Assembly: GCA_021851865.1 (NCBI GenBank)
Contig: JAJZBU010000003.1
Span: 43,505 to 107,504 of the forward strand
Direction of reading: 5' to 3'
Length of the DNA stretch: 64,000 bases
Origin: Pseudomonadota bacterium
Lineage (GTDB): Bacteria > Pseudomonadota > Gammaproteobacteria > Pseudomonadales > Moraxellaceae
The notes below the pieces were generated by a model, which worked only from the letters and a program-made list of their open reading frames with translations, was not told the origin of the DNA and ran no database searches. Of the stretch, positions 54,258 to 63,590 are shown piece by piece (within the stretch, counting starts at the first letter, position 1; each line of letters opens with the position of its first letter). Made by a program: the position numbers and the translations under genes.

Positions 54258-56938
54258 GCCGTCGTCTCCGATTCTGGAACGGAAGCCGGTGGTTCTCCTT
54301 GCGCCAAGGTCAGAACAAATCTGGCGCCGCCGGCGGCGCGTGTCTCACCGCGGATACTGCCGGCGTGCGCCTGCATGATGGCACGACAGATGGTCAGGCC
54401 CAAGCCGACACCGGCCGTGGCGCTTTCCTTGCTGCCGCGTTCAAATTTTTCGAAGATGGCTTCTTCCCGACCGGCAGGAAGACCCGGGCCTTGATCATCG
54501 ATATAAATCACCACCTCGCCGGCCTGATGCTCTGCCGAAATGGTGATGGTCGTCTGCGCCGGGGTGTATTTGCCGGCATTCTCCAGCAGATTGACGAAGA
54601 CCCTCTCCATCAGCACCGCGTCCCAATGCAACAAGAGGAGATCTGGCGCCAGCACCTGCACCTCACGTCCTTCCAGACCCGGGGCGCAAGCCGCTAGCGC
54701 ACTGCTCAACACTTCCTCGAAAGGCTGCCATTGCCGGTTCAAGCGCACGGACCCGGATTCCAGCCGCGCCATGTCCAGCAGATTGTTGACCAGGGACTTC
54801 ATGCGTAAAGCCGCCTGGCGAATGCCGTCGAGCAGATCTTCTTGTATCGGGGAGGGCGCCGGTTTCGTCATTTTCAGGGTTTCGGCCATTCCTACCACCG
54901 ACGCGATCGGCGTCCGCAGATCATGCGAGATGGTCGACAGCAGCGAATTGCGCAAGCGTTCCGACTCCACCTGCACCATCGTCTTTTGCGCCACGTCGAT
55001 ATAATGGATGCGCTCGATCGAGATCGCCAACAAGGACGCGCAGGTGTCGAGAATGCGCCGGCGCTCGAGGCTGAGAGGCTGCGCCGCCGACAGTTCGATG
55101 GCCATGACCCCGCGCAGACGCATGGTCGCCTTCAAGGGCAAGACCAGACACGCGCTGGCCGGCAGGGTATCGGTGCCTCGCCCTGCCGCCTCACCGTGCT
55201 GAAACGCCCATTGCGCCACGCCCCTGTCGACCTGCGCCTTGGCTCCCGGCATGATTTGCAACACGTCATGATCATCGGCGACCAGCAAGGCGCTATGCGC
55301 GTTGAACTCGCTGCGCAAAAAGCGATCGGCGATTTCTCCCACCTGTTCGATCATCAGCGCCGCTGTCAGATCCCGCGACATCTCATAGAGGCCACGCACC
55401 CGCCGTTCACGTTCGCTGGCCGCCTGCGCCTGCGCTTTCAAGCCGGCGGTCAATTGTCCGATGACCAGAGCCACCACCAGCATCACCACAAAGGTCATCA
55501 GGTACTGGACGTCCGAGACCGCAAAGGAGAACCGCGGCGGTACGAAGAAGAAGTCGAACAGACCAACGCCGACAAAAGCCGCGAGTATCGCCGGGCCGCG
55601 ACCATAGCGCAGGGCGACGCCGACCACCGCCAGCAAAAACAGCATGACGATATTGGTCAATGAGATGATGTTGCGGAGCGGCGTGGCGAGCAGGGTGGTC
55701 AGAATGCAAAGGCCGAGGGCGGCGGCATAATCCGCCCAGGCGATCGGCGTGTGTCCCTCTCTGTCTTCCTGTTCAGCGCGCGGCTCTTGAGCGAGCGGTG
55801 ACAGCGCTACATGCAGGATATCGAGATCTTCCGCTTCGGCCTCGATGGCCGCGCTCAAGGTGCGCCGCCAAGGCCTGCGCCGCGATGTTCGCCCCATGAC
55901 CACGCGCGCGAGATTGTACTCACGCGCATAGCGCACCAGCGCCGAGGCCACCCCGGATGCGGGTATCGTGGCCGTGCTTGCCCCCAGATCATAGGCCATC
56001 TTCAAGACCTTGCTGACCTGCTCCCGGCGCCGTTCCGACAGCGCCCGTGCCCCTGGCACATCGACAAACACGGCGTGCCAGGAAACGTCCAGCTGCGCCG
56101 CCAAGCGCGCACAGGAACGCACCACCTTCTCGCCATGCTCGCCGGGACCGATGCAGGCCAGCAAAGACTGCCGGTTCGGCCACACCGGCGCCATGCTGGA
56201 ACGCAAGCGGTAAGCCTGCATCTCGCCATCGACACGATCGGCGGTGCGGCGCAAGGCCAGCTCGCGCAAAGCCAGCAGGTTGCCTTTGCGAAAAAAATTG
56301 CGTGACGCCGTCTCCGCCTGGCGCGCGCCATAGACCTTGCCCTGGCGCAAACGCGCGATCAGATCATCCGGCGACAGATCCACCACCAGCACTTCATCCG
56401 CCTGATCAAAGATCCGATCCGGAACCGTCTCGCGCACCCGGATGCCGGTGATGTCACTGACGATGTCATTCAGGCTTTCAAGATGCTGCACATTCATGGT
56501 AGTCCAGACATCGATACCGGCGTTGAGCAGGTCTTCGACGTCTTGCCAGCGCTTCGGGTGCAGGGAGTCCGGCGCATTGCTGTGCGCCAGTTCATCGACC
56601 AGCACCAGCAACCCGGCCTTCTGCGCGCCCAAGCTCAGCGCTCTTTGCAGATCAAACTCCCGAAGCCGGCGTCCGCGGTACTCCATTTCGCGCAACGGCA
56701 GGCGCTCGAGGTCCTGCGCCATGCGCTCGGTATCGTTGCGCGCGTGCGTCTCGACGACACCGACCACGACACGCACGCCCTGGTCCATCAGCAGACGCGC
56801 CGCCGCCAGCATGGCATAGGTCTTGCCAACTCCGGCGGAGGCGCCAAAAAAGATCTTGAATCGACCGCGCCGGGCCTGCGCGGCGTCGGCGTGCAACTGT
56901 TCCAACAGACGGTCGGGATCGGGGCGCTCAAGTTTCAT
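54254..56938 (-). CDS. kdpD: Potassium sensor histidine kinase KdpD
   Basis: Membrane sensor for potassium limitation. The 894-residue protein has the N-terminal KdpD domain with Walker A GASAGVGKT (32-40), a universal stress protein-like domain (about 245-370), four helices of DUF4118 (about 400-500), a GAF-like region, and the kinase core with TISHDLRTPIAS (His near 671), NLLENAGKYTP and DDQGPGLP. ATG 56938 begins MKLERPDPDRLLEQ, the usual start; an ATG at 57004 would overlap kdpC and add 22 residues. It overlaps kdpE by four bases. Confidence 0.95.
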   Translation of the reverse strand: MKLERPDPDRLLEQLHADAAQARRGRFKIFFGASAGVGKTYAMLAAARLLMDQGVRVVVGVVETHARNDTERMAQDLERLPLREMEYRGRRLREFDLQRALSLGAQKAGLLVLVDELAHSNAPDSLHPKRWQDVEDLLNAGIDVWTTMNVQHLESLNDIVSDITGIRVRETVPDRIFDQADEVLVVDLSPDDLIARLRQGKVYGARQAETASRNFFRKGNLLALRELALRRTADRVDGEMQAYRLRSSMAPVWPNRQSLLACIGPGEHGEKVVRSCARLAAQLDVSWHAVFVDVPGARALSERRREQVSKVLKMAYDLGASTATIPASGVASALVRYAREYNLARVVMGRTSRRRPWRRTLSAAIEAEAEDLDILHVALSPLAQEPRAEQEDREGHTPIAWADYAAALGLCILTTLLATPLRNIISLTNIVMLFLLAVVGVALRYGRGPAILAAFVGVGLFDFFFVPPRFSFAVSDVQYLMTFVVMLVVALVIGQLTAGLKAQAQAASERERRVRGLYEMSRDLTAALMIEQVGEIADRFLRSEFNAHSALLVADDHDVLQIMPGAKAQVDRGVAQWAFQHGEAAGRGTDTLPASACLVLPLKATMRLRGVMAIELSAAQPLSLERRRILDTCASLLAISIERIHYIDVAQKTMVQVESERLRNSLLSTISHDLRTPIASVVGMAETLKMTKPAPSPIQEDLLDGIRQAALRMKSLVNNLLDMARLESGSVRLNRQWQPFEEVLSSALAACAPGLEGREVQVLAPDLLLLHWDAVLMERVFVNLLENAGKYTPAQTTITISAEHQAGEVVIYIDDQGPGLPAGREEAIFEKFERGSKESATAGVGLGLTICRAIMQAHAGSIRGETRAAGGARFVLTLAQGEPPASVPESETTA

Positions 56939-56984
56939 GCCCTTAGCCTCCAAGACAGACTCACCATGGCCACGGCCCTGGGTC

Positions 56985-57596
56985 TCAACGCCCAGCGTCG
57001 CCATCCAGAGCCAGATTCAGCTGCAGCACATTGACCCGGGCCTCGCCGAGAAACCCCAGCCCTAGGCCCTGCGCCAAACGGTCGACCAGCTTCTGCACCC
57101 GCGCCGGTGGCCAATGCCGCGCCCTGGCCACCCTGGCCACCTGATAGTCGGCCGCCGCCAGACTGATCTCGGGATCCAGTCCGCTGGCCGAGGCGGTCAC
57201 CAGATCGACGGGGATGGGCGCCCGCTGCGCCGGGTCGGCGGCGCGCAAAGCCTGAATACGCGCCTGCGCTGCCGCGAGCAGGGCGGGATTCAGCGGCCCG
57301 AAGTTGGATCCTCCCGACGCACTGGCATTGTAGCTCATCGGCGTCGTGGCCGAGAGACGACCCCAAAAATGCCCAGGATCGCTAAAGTTCTGTCCAATCA
57401 GGCGGGAACCCACCACCTGACCGTGCCGGTCGATGAGACTGCCCGCCGCCTGCCAGGGGAAGAAGGTCTGCGCCAGCGCCGTCACCAGCAGCGGATAGAG
57501 CACGCCGGTCAGCAGGGAAAGGAGCAGGAACAAGCTGAGCATAGGCCGCCATAAGCCTTCGGCGGGACGGCAAGTCATGGGCGTATCCATCGTCAT
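56985..57596 (-). CDS. kdpC: Potassium-transporting ATPase subunit KdpC
   Basis: Single-span subunit of the KdpFABC pump, needed for ATP affinity. The 203-residue protein has one N-terminal helix (about 16-38), then GSLIGQNF-type sequence ([23 protein letters not shown]), [13 protein letters not shown] and the conserved [17 protein letters not shown]. The C-terminus contains [27 protein letters not shown]. It lies 15 bases after kdpB and 46 bases before kdpD. Confidence 0.95.
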   Translation of the reverse strand: MTMDTPMTCRPAEGLWRPMLSLFLLLSLLTGVLYPLLVTALAQTFFPWQAAGSLIDRHGQVVGSRLIGQNFSDPGHFWGRLSATTPMSYNASASGGSNFGPLNPALLAAAQARIQALRAADPAQRAPIPVDLVTASASGLDPEISLAAADYQVARVARARHWPPARVQKLVDRLAQGLGLGFLGEARVNVLQLNLALDGDAGR

Positions 57597-57611
57597 ATCT
57601 CCCCTGGTTAC

Positions 57612-59678
57612 TCAAGCCAAGCCGCATCCGGCAAGTACGATATCGATCAACTTGATGCCGAGGAAGGGCACGATCACCCCCCCCAATCCGTAAATCAGAA
57701 AATTGCGCCGCAGCAGGGCCGCTGCCCCCACCGCGTGGTAGCTCACCCCACGCAATGCCAGTGGAATCAGCGCGATGATGATGAGCGCATTGAAGATGAC
57801 GGCACTGAGAATGGCCGACGCCGGGCTGGTCAGGTGCATCACGTTCAGGGCCTGCAACTGTGGATCGTTGCTGATAAAGGCGGCTGGAATGATGGCAAAA
57901 TACTTGGCGACGTCGTTGGCGATGCTGAAGGTGGTCAAAGAGCCTCGCGTCATCAGCATCTGCTTACCGGTTTCGACGATCTCGATGAGCTTGGTGGGAT
58001 TGCTGTCCAGATCCACCATATTGCCCGCTTCCTTGGCCGCTTGCGTTCCGGTATTCATGGCCACCGCCACATCCGCCTGCGCCAGTGCCGGAGCGTCATT
58101 CGTTCCATCTCCGGTCATCGCGACCAGGCGCCCTGCCGCCTGGTGCTCGCGGATCAATCGCAGCTTGGCCTCCGGCGTCGCTTCTGCGAGGAAGTCATCG
58201 ACACCAGCCTCCGCCGCGATCGCCGCTGCCGTCAGTCGATTGTCGCCGGTGACCATCACCGTCTTGATGCCCATGCGCCTAAGCTCGGCGAAGCGCTCTT
58301 TGATCCCGACCTTGACGATGTCGCGCAGCTCCACCACGCCCAGCACTTTCTTGCCATCGGCGACCGCCAGCGGCGTACTCCCGCGTTGCGCCATCTCATC
58401 GACGACGATCCGCAAAGCCGCCGGAAAACTCCCACCCAGGCTCTCGACATGCTTCTTGATCGCGTCGATGGCGCCTTTACGGATACCCCGCCCCTGCTCC
58501 AGATCGACGCCACTCATGCGCGTCTGCGCGGAGAAGGCAATGAAGCCGGCACGCAGAGCCTGCATATCGTGCTCCGGCAGCTTGCAGCGCTGCTGCGCAA
58601 GGGCGACGATGCTGCGCCCCTCCGGCGTCTCATCGGCGAAAGAGGCCAGTTGCGCGGCATCGGCCAGATCCACCTCCCTGACACCCGGCGCCGTCATGAA
58701 AACGCTGGCTTGGCGATTGCCCAGGGTGATGGTGCCGGTCTTGTCGAGCAGGAGGACATCGACGTCACCCGCTGCCTCGACGGCGCGTCCGGAAGTGGCG
58801 ATGACGTTGGCTTGCATCATGCGACTCATGCCGGCGACCCCGATGGCCGACAACAAACCGGCGATGGTGGTCGGAATCAGACAGACCAGAAGCGCCACCA
58901 GCACGACAACGCCGACCGGTTGTCCCTGTTTCGTCGCATAGACACTGAACTCGGAGAACGGTAGCAAGGTGACCACCACACCGAGAAAAATGATCGTCAG
59001 GGCGACCAGCAGGATGCTCAGCGCGATCTCATTGGGCGTCTTCTGCCGTTTCGCGTTCTCCACCATAGCGATCATACGATCGACAAAGGTCTCGCCGGGA
59101 TGGGTGGTGATGCGCGCCACGACCCAGTCGGACAGCACCCGTGTTCCCCCCGTCACGGCTGAAAAATCACCACCGGACTCCCGGATCACCGGCGCCGATT
59201 CACCGGTGATGGCGCTCTCATCGACGGAGGCGAGGCCCTTGATGACCTCGCCATCGGCAGGAACGATATCTCCCGCCTCGATGAGGACGATGTCGCCTTT
59301 ACGGAGTTGCTCGGCTTCCAGGGGCACCCAGGTCAAGTCCTCCCGGGTCATGTCTGGCGTCAACGCCATCTTGATCTGCTTCGCCCACGTCATTTTTTTC
59401 AAACCCCGCAAGCTCGCCGCCTGCGCCTTGCTGCGCCCCTCGGCCAGAGCCTCTGCGAAGTTGGCAAAAAGCACGGTCAACCAGAGCCAGTAGGTCACCG
59501 CCAGCGTAAAGCGCGTGGGTTGCTGCAGCGACATCAGGGTGGTCAAAATGCTGCCGACGTAGACCACGAACATCACCGGATTACGCCACTGTATGCGTGG
59601 ATCCAGCTTTCGGAAGGCCTCCAGGAGGGCGGGTCGCATCAGCTGTGGATCAAACATGGAGAAAGTCTTGTCGGTCAT
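57612..59678 (-). CDS. kdpB: Potassium-transporting ATPase ATP-binding subunit KdpB
   Basis: P-type ATPase subunit. The 688-residue protein has the phosphorylated Asp312 in [12 protein letters not shown], the TGES loop at 158-161 (Ser161 is the inhibitory phosphorylation site in Escherichia coli), [15 protein letters not shown], and [44 protein letters not shown]. Length is normal (Escherichia coli 682). It begins 12 bases after kdpA. Confidence 0.96.
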   Translation of the reverse strand: MTDKTFSMFDPQLMRPALLEAFRKLDPRIQWRNPVMFVVYVGSILTTLMSLQQPTRFTLAVTYWLWLTVLFANFAEALAEGRSKAQAASLRGLKKMTWAKQIKMALTPDMTREDLTWVPLEAEQLRKGDIVLIEAGDIVPADGEVIKGLASVDESAITGESAPVIRESGGDFSAVTGGTRVLSDWVVARITTHPGETFVDRMIAMVENAKRQKTPNEIALSILLVALTIIFLGVVVTLLPFSEFSVYATKQGQPVGVVVLVALLVCLIPTTIAGLLSAIGVAGMSRMMQANVIATSGRAVEAAGDVDVLLLDKTGTITLGNRQASVFMTAPGVREVDLADAAQLASFADETPEGRSIVALAQQRCKLPEHDMQALRAGFIAFSAQTRMSGVDLEQGRGIRKGAIDAIKKHVESLGGSFPAALRIVVDEMAQRGSTPLAVADGKKVLGVVELRDIVKVGIKERFAELRRMGIKTVMVTGDNRLTAAAIAAEAGVDDFLAEATPEAKLRLIREHQAAGRLVAMTGDGTNDAPALAQADVAVAMNTGTQAAKEAGNMVDLDSNPTKLIEIVETGKQMLMTRGSLTTFSIANDVAKYFAIIPAAFISNDPQLQALNVMHLTSPASAILSAVIFNALIIIALIPLALRGVSYHAVGAAALLRRNFLIYGLGGVIVPFLGIKLIDIVLAGCGLA

Positions 59679-59690
59679 CGTCTTGATTCC

Positions 59691-61460
59691 TCAATGGGCC
59701 CATAGCATCAGATGTTCGACCACCGGGCCGAGCGCCAGAGCCGGCACGTAATTGAGCAGTCCGACCAGCAGCACCGTGCCGATGAGCAGGGAGACGAACA
59801 ACAGATCGTGGGTCGGCAGGGTGCCATCGGTCACTTCCAGGCGTTTCTTCGCCGCCAGGGAGCCCGCCAGAGCCAACACCGGGACGATGATGCCAAAGCG
59901 CCCGCACCACATGACCACGGCCAGGAGGATGTTATAGAACGGCGTATCCACCGATAGGCCGGCGAAAGCGCTGCCGTTGTTGTTGGCGGCAGAGCTCAGG
60001 GCATAGAGCACTTCGGTGAAGCCATGCGGCCCGGGATTGAAGATACCGGCGCGGCCGGCATCGCTCATCACCGCCAGCGCCGTCCCCACCAGGACCAGCA
60101 GGGGCGTGATCAGGATGGCGATGGCCACCATCTTCATCTCATAGACACCGATTTTCTTGCCCAGATACTCCGGTGTTCGTCCGATCATCAGGCCGGCGAC
60201 AAAAACCGCCATGAGCGCGAACACCAGCATGCCGTAAAGGCCGGATCCGACACCCCCGAACACCACCTCGCCCAGTTGCATCATCACCAGAGGCACCGCC
60301 CCCCCCAAGGGGGTCAGGGAGTCATGCATGGTATTGACTGCGCCGCAGGAGGCCGCCGTCGTGGTGGTGGTGAACAGGGCGCTGGCGGCTATGCCAAAAC
60401 GCGTCTCTTTGCCTTCCATGTTGCCGCCCGCCTGCCATGCGCTGGCCTGCTGATCGACACCCAGCGCCTTCAGGCGCGGGTTGCCCTGCTGTTCGAAATT
60501 CATGCAGGCGACAGCACCGATCAGGAACAGCACCAGCATGGCGGCGATGATCGCTATGCCCTGCCGCTGATCGCCCACCATGCGCCCCAAAACGAAGCAC
60601 AAAGCGGCGGGAATCAACAGCATGCTCACCATTTCAGCAAAATTGCTCAGTGGCGTCGGATTCTCATAGGGATGCGCCGAGTTGGCATTGAAAAATCCAC
60701 CGCCATTGGTCCCCAGCATCTTGATCGCTTCCTGCGAAGCCACCGGACCCATGGCCAGGATCTGCGTTTGCCCATGCCGGTCGCGCATGACCGGCTGACC
60801 TGCCCCCGTCGTCTGCGCTTCCTGCCAGGTCTGTGCTTCCAGGGTATGCACCGGCTTGTACGCTGACAGGTTCTGTATCACCCCCTGCCCGACCAAAAAC
60901 ACCGCAAAGATCAGCGACAGCGGCAACAGCACCCACAGGGTCATACGCATCAGATCCACCCAGACGTTGCCGATCACCTGCATCGAATGCCGCGCAAATC
61001 CCCGGATCAGCGCGATGACCACGACGGCACCGCTCGCCGCCGAGAGAAAATTCTGCACGGTATAGGCGAGCATCTGCGTCAGATAACTCATGCTGGTCTC
61101 ACCGCTGTAAGCCTGCCAGTTGGTGTTGCTGACGAAACTGATGGCCGTATTGAAAGCCGAATCCGGGGTGATGGCCGGCATGTGTTGCGGATTGAACGGC
61201 AGATGTCCCTGGCCGCGTTGCAGGGCGTAGACGACCAGCACCCCCAGGGTGTTGAAGGAGAGGAGGCCGATGCTGTAGCGCAGCCATCCATGCTCCTCCT
61301 GCGCATGGATTCCAAGACAACGGAACAGTTTCGACTCCAGGCGCCTTACTTGTGTGAAGCGCCCGGCCATGACGGCGTCGATCATGCGCGCCAGTGGCCA
61401 GGCCAACGCCAGCAGCACCAGCACATCGACCACCAGCAACATCCAGGATGATGTCGTCAT
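59691..61460 (-). CDS. kdpA: Potassium-transporting ATPase potassium-binding subunit KdpA
   Basis: Channel-like subunit that binds potassium. The 589-residue protein has about ten helices and the pore-loop segments [38 protein letters not shown] and [21 protein letters not shown], with the glycines that form the selectivity filter. ATG 61460 gives the usual start and has GGAG eight bases upstream; the frame is open 40 codons further without support. The start overlaps the kdpF stop by ATGA. Confidence 0.95.
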   Translation of the reverse strand: MTTSSWMLLVVDVLVLLALAWPLARMIDAVMAGRFTQVRRLESKLFRCLGIHAQEEHGWLRYSIGLLSFNTLGVLVVYALQRGQGHLPFNPQHMPAITPDSAFNTAISFVSNTNWQAYSGETSMSYLTQMLAYTVQNFLSAASGAVVVIALIRGFARHSMQVIGNVWVDLMRMTLWVLLPLSLIFAVFLVGQGVIQNLSAYKPVHTLEAQTWQEAQTTGAGQPVMRDRHGQTQILAMGPVASQEAIKMLGTNGGGFFNANSAHPYENPTPLSNFAEMVSMLLIPAALCFVLGRMVGDQRQGIAIIAAMLVLFLIGAVACMNFEQQGNPRLKALGVDQQASAWQAGGNMEGKETRFGIAASALFTTTTTAASCGAVNTMHDSLTPLGGAVPLVMMQLGEVVFGGVGSGLYGMLVFALMAVFVAGLMIGRTPEYLGKKIGVYEMKMVAIAILITPLLVLVGTALAVMSDAGRAGIFNPGPHGFTEVLYALSSAANNNGSAFAGLSVDTPFYNILLAVVMWCGRFGIIVPVLALAGSLAAKKRLEVTDGTLPTHDLLFVSLLIGTVLLVGLLNYVPALALGPVVEHLMLWAH

Positions 61461-61549
61461 GAGAAGTTCTCCGGGAAGAGCAGCACGGCCAAGAGGTAGA
61501 CAAAGAGCAGCACCGACAGCAGTGCGTCGCAACCAAGCCCGCCGTTCAT
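61457..61549 (-). CDS. kdpF: KdpF small membrane subunit
   Basis: KdpF is a 30-residue single helix that stabilises the KdpFABC complex. Reading the minus strand from ATG 61549 gives [20 protein letters not shown] then [10 protein letters not shown]. The pattern of a hydrophobic helix followed by L-x-PE-F resembles KdpF (…LLLALFVYLLYALLRPERF). It ends TCATGA, sharing bases with the kdpA start. It is small enough to be missed by automated gene finders. Confidence 0.85.
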   Translation of the reverse strand: MNGGLGCDALLSVLLFVYLLAVLLFPENFS

Positions 61550-61647
61550 GCTGCCCCCCCGCGACGCCGCAATACCTCACAGCCGTAGCTCAATCCCAGC
61601 AGACTGAGCCCAAGAACCCCGATCAAACCCACGTAGGCCACGTCCAT
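61546..61647 (-). CDS. 33-residue membrane peptide gene overlapping kdpF
   Basis: From ATG 61647 the minus strand reads [20 protein letters not shown] then [13 protein letters not shown] and stops. It has one hydrophobic helix followed by basic residues. Its stop overlaps the kdpF start (GCATGA), as kdpF overlaps kdpA, so it looks like a translated member of the operon. Short proteins of this type occur upstream of kdpF in other proteobacteria by my memory, without a known function. Confidence 0.6.
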   Translation of the reverse strand: MDVAYVGLIGVLGLSLLGLSYGCEVLRRRGGAA

Positions 61648-61799
61648 AACAAGATCCCCGCGCCAAATCTTCGGTTTTCATGCTAGGGTCATGCGCGTCA
61701 AGATGGTGCCAAGTTTGCCGCGGCCGGCATCAAGAAGATGTCAAGAGAGGGGGGCGCCGCCCGCAGCGCGCTGGAAGCTCGTTTTTATGAATCGTCCGT
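61648..61799. promoter_or_regulatory. Intergenic region upstream of the kdp operon
   Basis: This gap should hold the kdp promoter and KdpE site. On the minus strand a TTGACA hexamer lies at 61744-61739, but no good -10 follows at 16-18 bases. A G/C-rich inverted segment (GGGCGGCGCCC) lies nearer the DUF2130 end and may end that transcript. No textbook KdpE box was found. Confidence 0.3.
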
Positions 61800-63209
61800 T
61801 TATTCCACGTCCGTCGGGGCTTGCCGTTTCAGCTCGGCGAACTTCTCCGCCATTGTCGGATTGCCGCGCGTCAGCTTCTTGATCGTCACATCCTGCGCCT
61901 TGTCGTTGGCGAGACGCAGATTGCGGTCGGCGCCGAGTAGAGCGTCCTTGGTCTTCTGCAGATGTTCGATGGACTTGTCGATTTCGCTGATCGCCGTTTC
62001 AAAGCGGCGCGCCGCGAGTTCGTAGTTCTTGGCGAAGGCGCCCTTGAAGGCGTCGAGATCGTTTTCGAAGTTGGTGATATCGACGTTCTGCGCCTTCACC
62101 AGCGCCAGCTCGGTCTTGTACTGCAGGGCCTTGAGCGCGGCATTGCGCAGCAGGGTGATCATCGGGATAAAGAACTGCGGCCGCACCACATACATCTTCG
62201 GATAGCGGTGGAAGACGTCGACGATGCCGGTGTTGTAGAGCTCGCTGTCGGGCTCGAGCAGGGACACCAGCACCGCATATTCACAGCCTTTTTCCGTGCG
62301 GTCCTTGTCGAGCTCTTTGAGAAAATCCTCATTCCGGCCTTTCGTCGCCGTACGATCGCTCTCGTTTTTCATCTCGAACATGATCGAGACGATCTCCGTA
62401 CCCTCTGCATCGAAATCACGGAAGATGTAGTCGCCCTTACTGCCGGTGCGCGCGTCATTGTCCTTCTCGAAATAGGCGTGTGCAAAAGCCGTCGCGCGGA
62501 TGCGATTGAACTCGATCTCGCAGTGCTGCTCCAGGGTCTCGCCGACCATCTTCGTCGACAGGCGCGCCTTCATATCGCGCAGGCGCTCGATGGCGTCGTC
62601 GCGATCCTTGAGCTGCGTTTCGTACTTGTCCTTGAGCGACTTTTCAGCGAGCTGTTTCTCCAGCTCCGTTCTCGCCAGATGCCCCTGCAGCGCATCTCTC
62701 TCCTTCTCCACCGCATGCACCGCTTCGCTCAACGCCAGTTTCTGCGCCACCGCCATCGCCTCGACCTGGGCCTTGAGGCTCTGGATCTCGCTGTCCTTGT
62801 TGACCACCGCCTGTTGCAAGGCGCTCGCCAGCTTCTCCTCGGCCCAGCGTGCCGCCGCCGCCTGCTCCTGGCGCGCCTGCGCCAGAGCGTGGTTGAGCGC
62901 ATCGCGCTCCTTCTCCACCGTACTCAAGGCCTCGTTCACCGCCAATTGGCGGGCGATCTCGCCGGCCGCAAGACGGGCTCTCAACTGCTCGAGTTCGACT
63001 TCCTGGACGGCACTCTTCTGCTGCCATTCCTGGCTGAGCCGGATGGTAGCGAGTTCGATCGCCGTCTGTTTTTCCTGCTCGGCCAAGGTCAAACGTTCAT
63101 GCAGCTGCTGCTCAAAGGCGGCATCGCGCACTTGTTGGAGGATGTCGGCATAGCCGGATTCATCGATCTTGAAAGCCTTGCCGCAGTGCGGACAAAGGAT
63201 GTCATGCAT
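61800..63209 (-). CDS. DUF2130 family protein with zinc ribbon, coiled coil and nuclease-like motif
   Basis: A 469-residue protein. It starts [13 protein letters not shown] with a CxxC (Cys6, Cys9), then a coiled coil to about residue 215 with two copies of a VEKERDAL segment (about 98-105 and 167-174). The C-terminal domain has [12 protein letters not shown] (Glu224), [10 protein letters not shown] (Asp260) and MFEMKNE (Glu279, Lys281). That spacing of E...D...ExK resembles a PD-(D/E)XK nuclease core. The function is not established. ATG 63209 has AGGAG seven bases upstream. A tandem TGATCA repeat lies 73 bases upstream. The next gene is an IS3 remnant. Confidence 0.8.
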   Translation of the reverse strand: MHDILCPHCGKAFKIDESGYADILQQVRDAAFEQQLHERLTLAEQEKQTAIELATIRLSQEWQQKSAVQEVELEQLRARLAAGEIARQLAVNEALSTVEKERDALNHALAQARQEQAAAARWAEEKLASALQQAVVNKDSEIQSLKAQVEAMAVAQKLALSEAVHAVEKERDALQGHLARTELEKQLAEKSLKDKYETQLKDRDDAIERLRDMKARLSTKMVGETLEQHCEIEFNRIRATAFAHAYFEKDNDARTGSKGDYIFRDFDAEGTEIVSIMFEMKNESDRTATKGRNEDFLKELDKDRTEKGCEYAVLVSLLEPDSELYNTGIVDVFHRYPKMYVVRPQFFIPMITLLRNAALKALQYKTELALVKAQNVDITNFENDLDAFKGAFAKNYELAARRFETAISEIDKSIEHLQKTKDALLGADRNLRLANDKAQDVTIKKLTRGNPTMAEKFAELKRQAPTDVE

Positions 63210-63282
63210 AGAAAACTCCTGGCGGGCGCTTGCCGCCGGCTTGCGGGTCGTTGTGCGAACTTTTCCAATCACTGCCACGGCC

Positions 63283-63295
63283 TGATCAATGATCA
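63283..63295. repeat. Tandem TGATCA motif upstream of the DUF2130 gene
   Basis: TGATCA-A-TGATCA, two copies of a palindromic hexamer separated by one base, forming a near-palindrome of 13 bases. It lies between the DUF2130 gene and the small open frame upstream, where a promoter or operator would be expected. TGATCA also contains GATC, a Dam site. Confidence 0.35.
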
Positions 63296-63565
63296 TCGGC
63301 TATTGACTGATCTATGGTCAAAGGTGGTGTACGCGGGTAGCTCTGGGGTTGGGTCATCCTCTGGGGCAGAAATCTGTCCAGGCTGCCGCACGGGGGAAGC
63401 AGCAATCGCTTGCTTCAGACAGAAGGGCAAGACCCACAACCGCAGTCGTGATGATTTCGGGAATTCGAACACCGGTAACGCTTTATTGAACTCATCCGTT
63501 CCCGGGTAGATCAATACCACATCACCGGCGCCGTCGAGAGATCGTGTGATCACGGTGCTTTTCAA
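63293..63565 (-). CDS. Hypothetical 90-residue protein next to the IS remnant
   Basis: The frame reads [18 protein letters not shown] then a stretch without recognisable domains, rich in proline near the end. The first 18 residues resemble the start of AbrB-type antitoxins, but the rest does not. It begins 25 bases after the transposase remnant's stop and may be a decayed or chimeric frame. No ribosome site is clear. Treat as uncertain. Confidence 0.3.
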   Translation of the reverse strand: MKSTVITRSLDGAGDVVLIYPGTDEFNKALPVFEFPKSSRLRLWVLPFCLKQAIAASPVRQPGQISAPEDDPTPELPAYTTFDHRSVNSR

Positions 63566-63590
63566 GGTAGTTGTCGCTTTTCTGTGTTTC

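Noticed and set aside
54254..57004. kdpD starting at ATG 57004
   Set aside because: It would add 22 residues and overlap kdpC by 20 bases. ATG 56938 matches the normal start MKLERPDPDRLLEQ.
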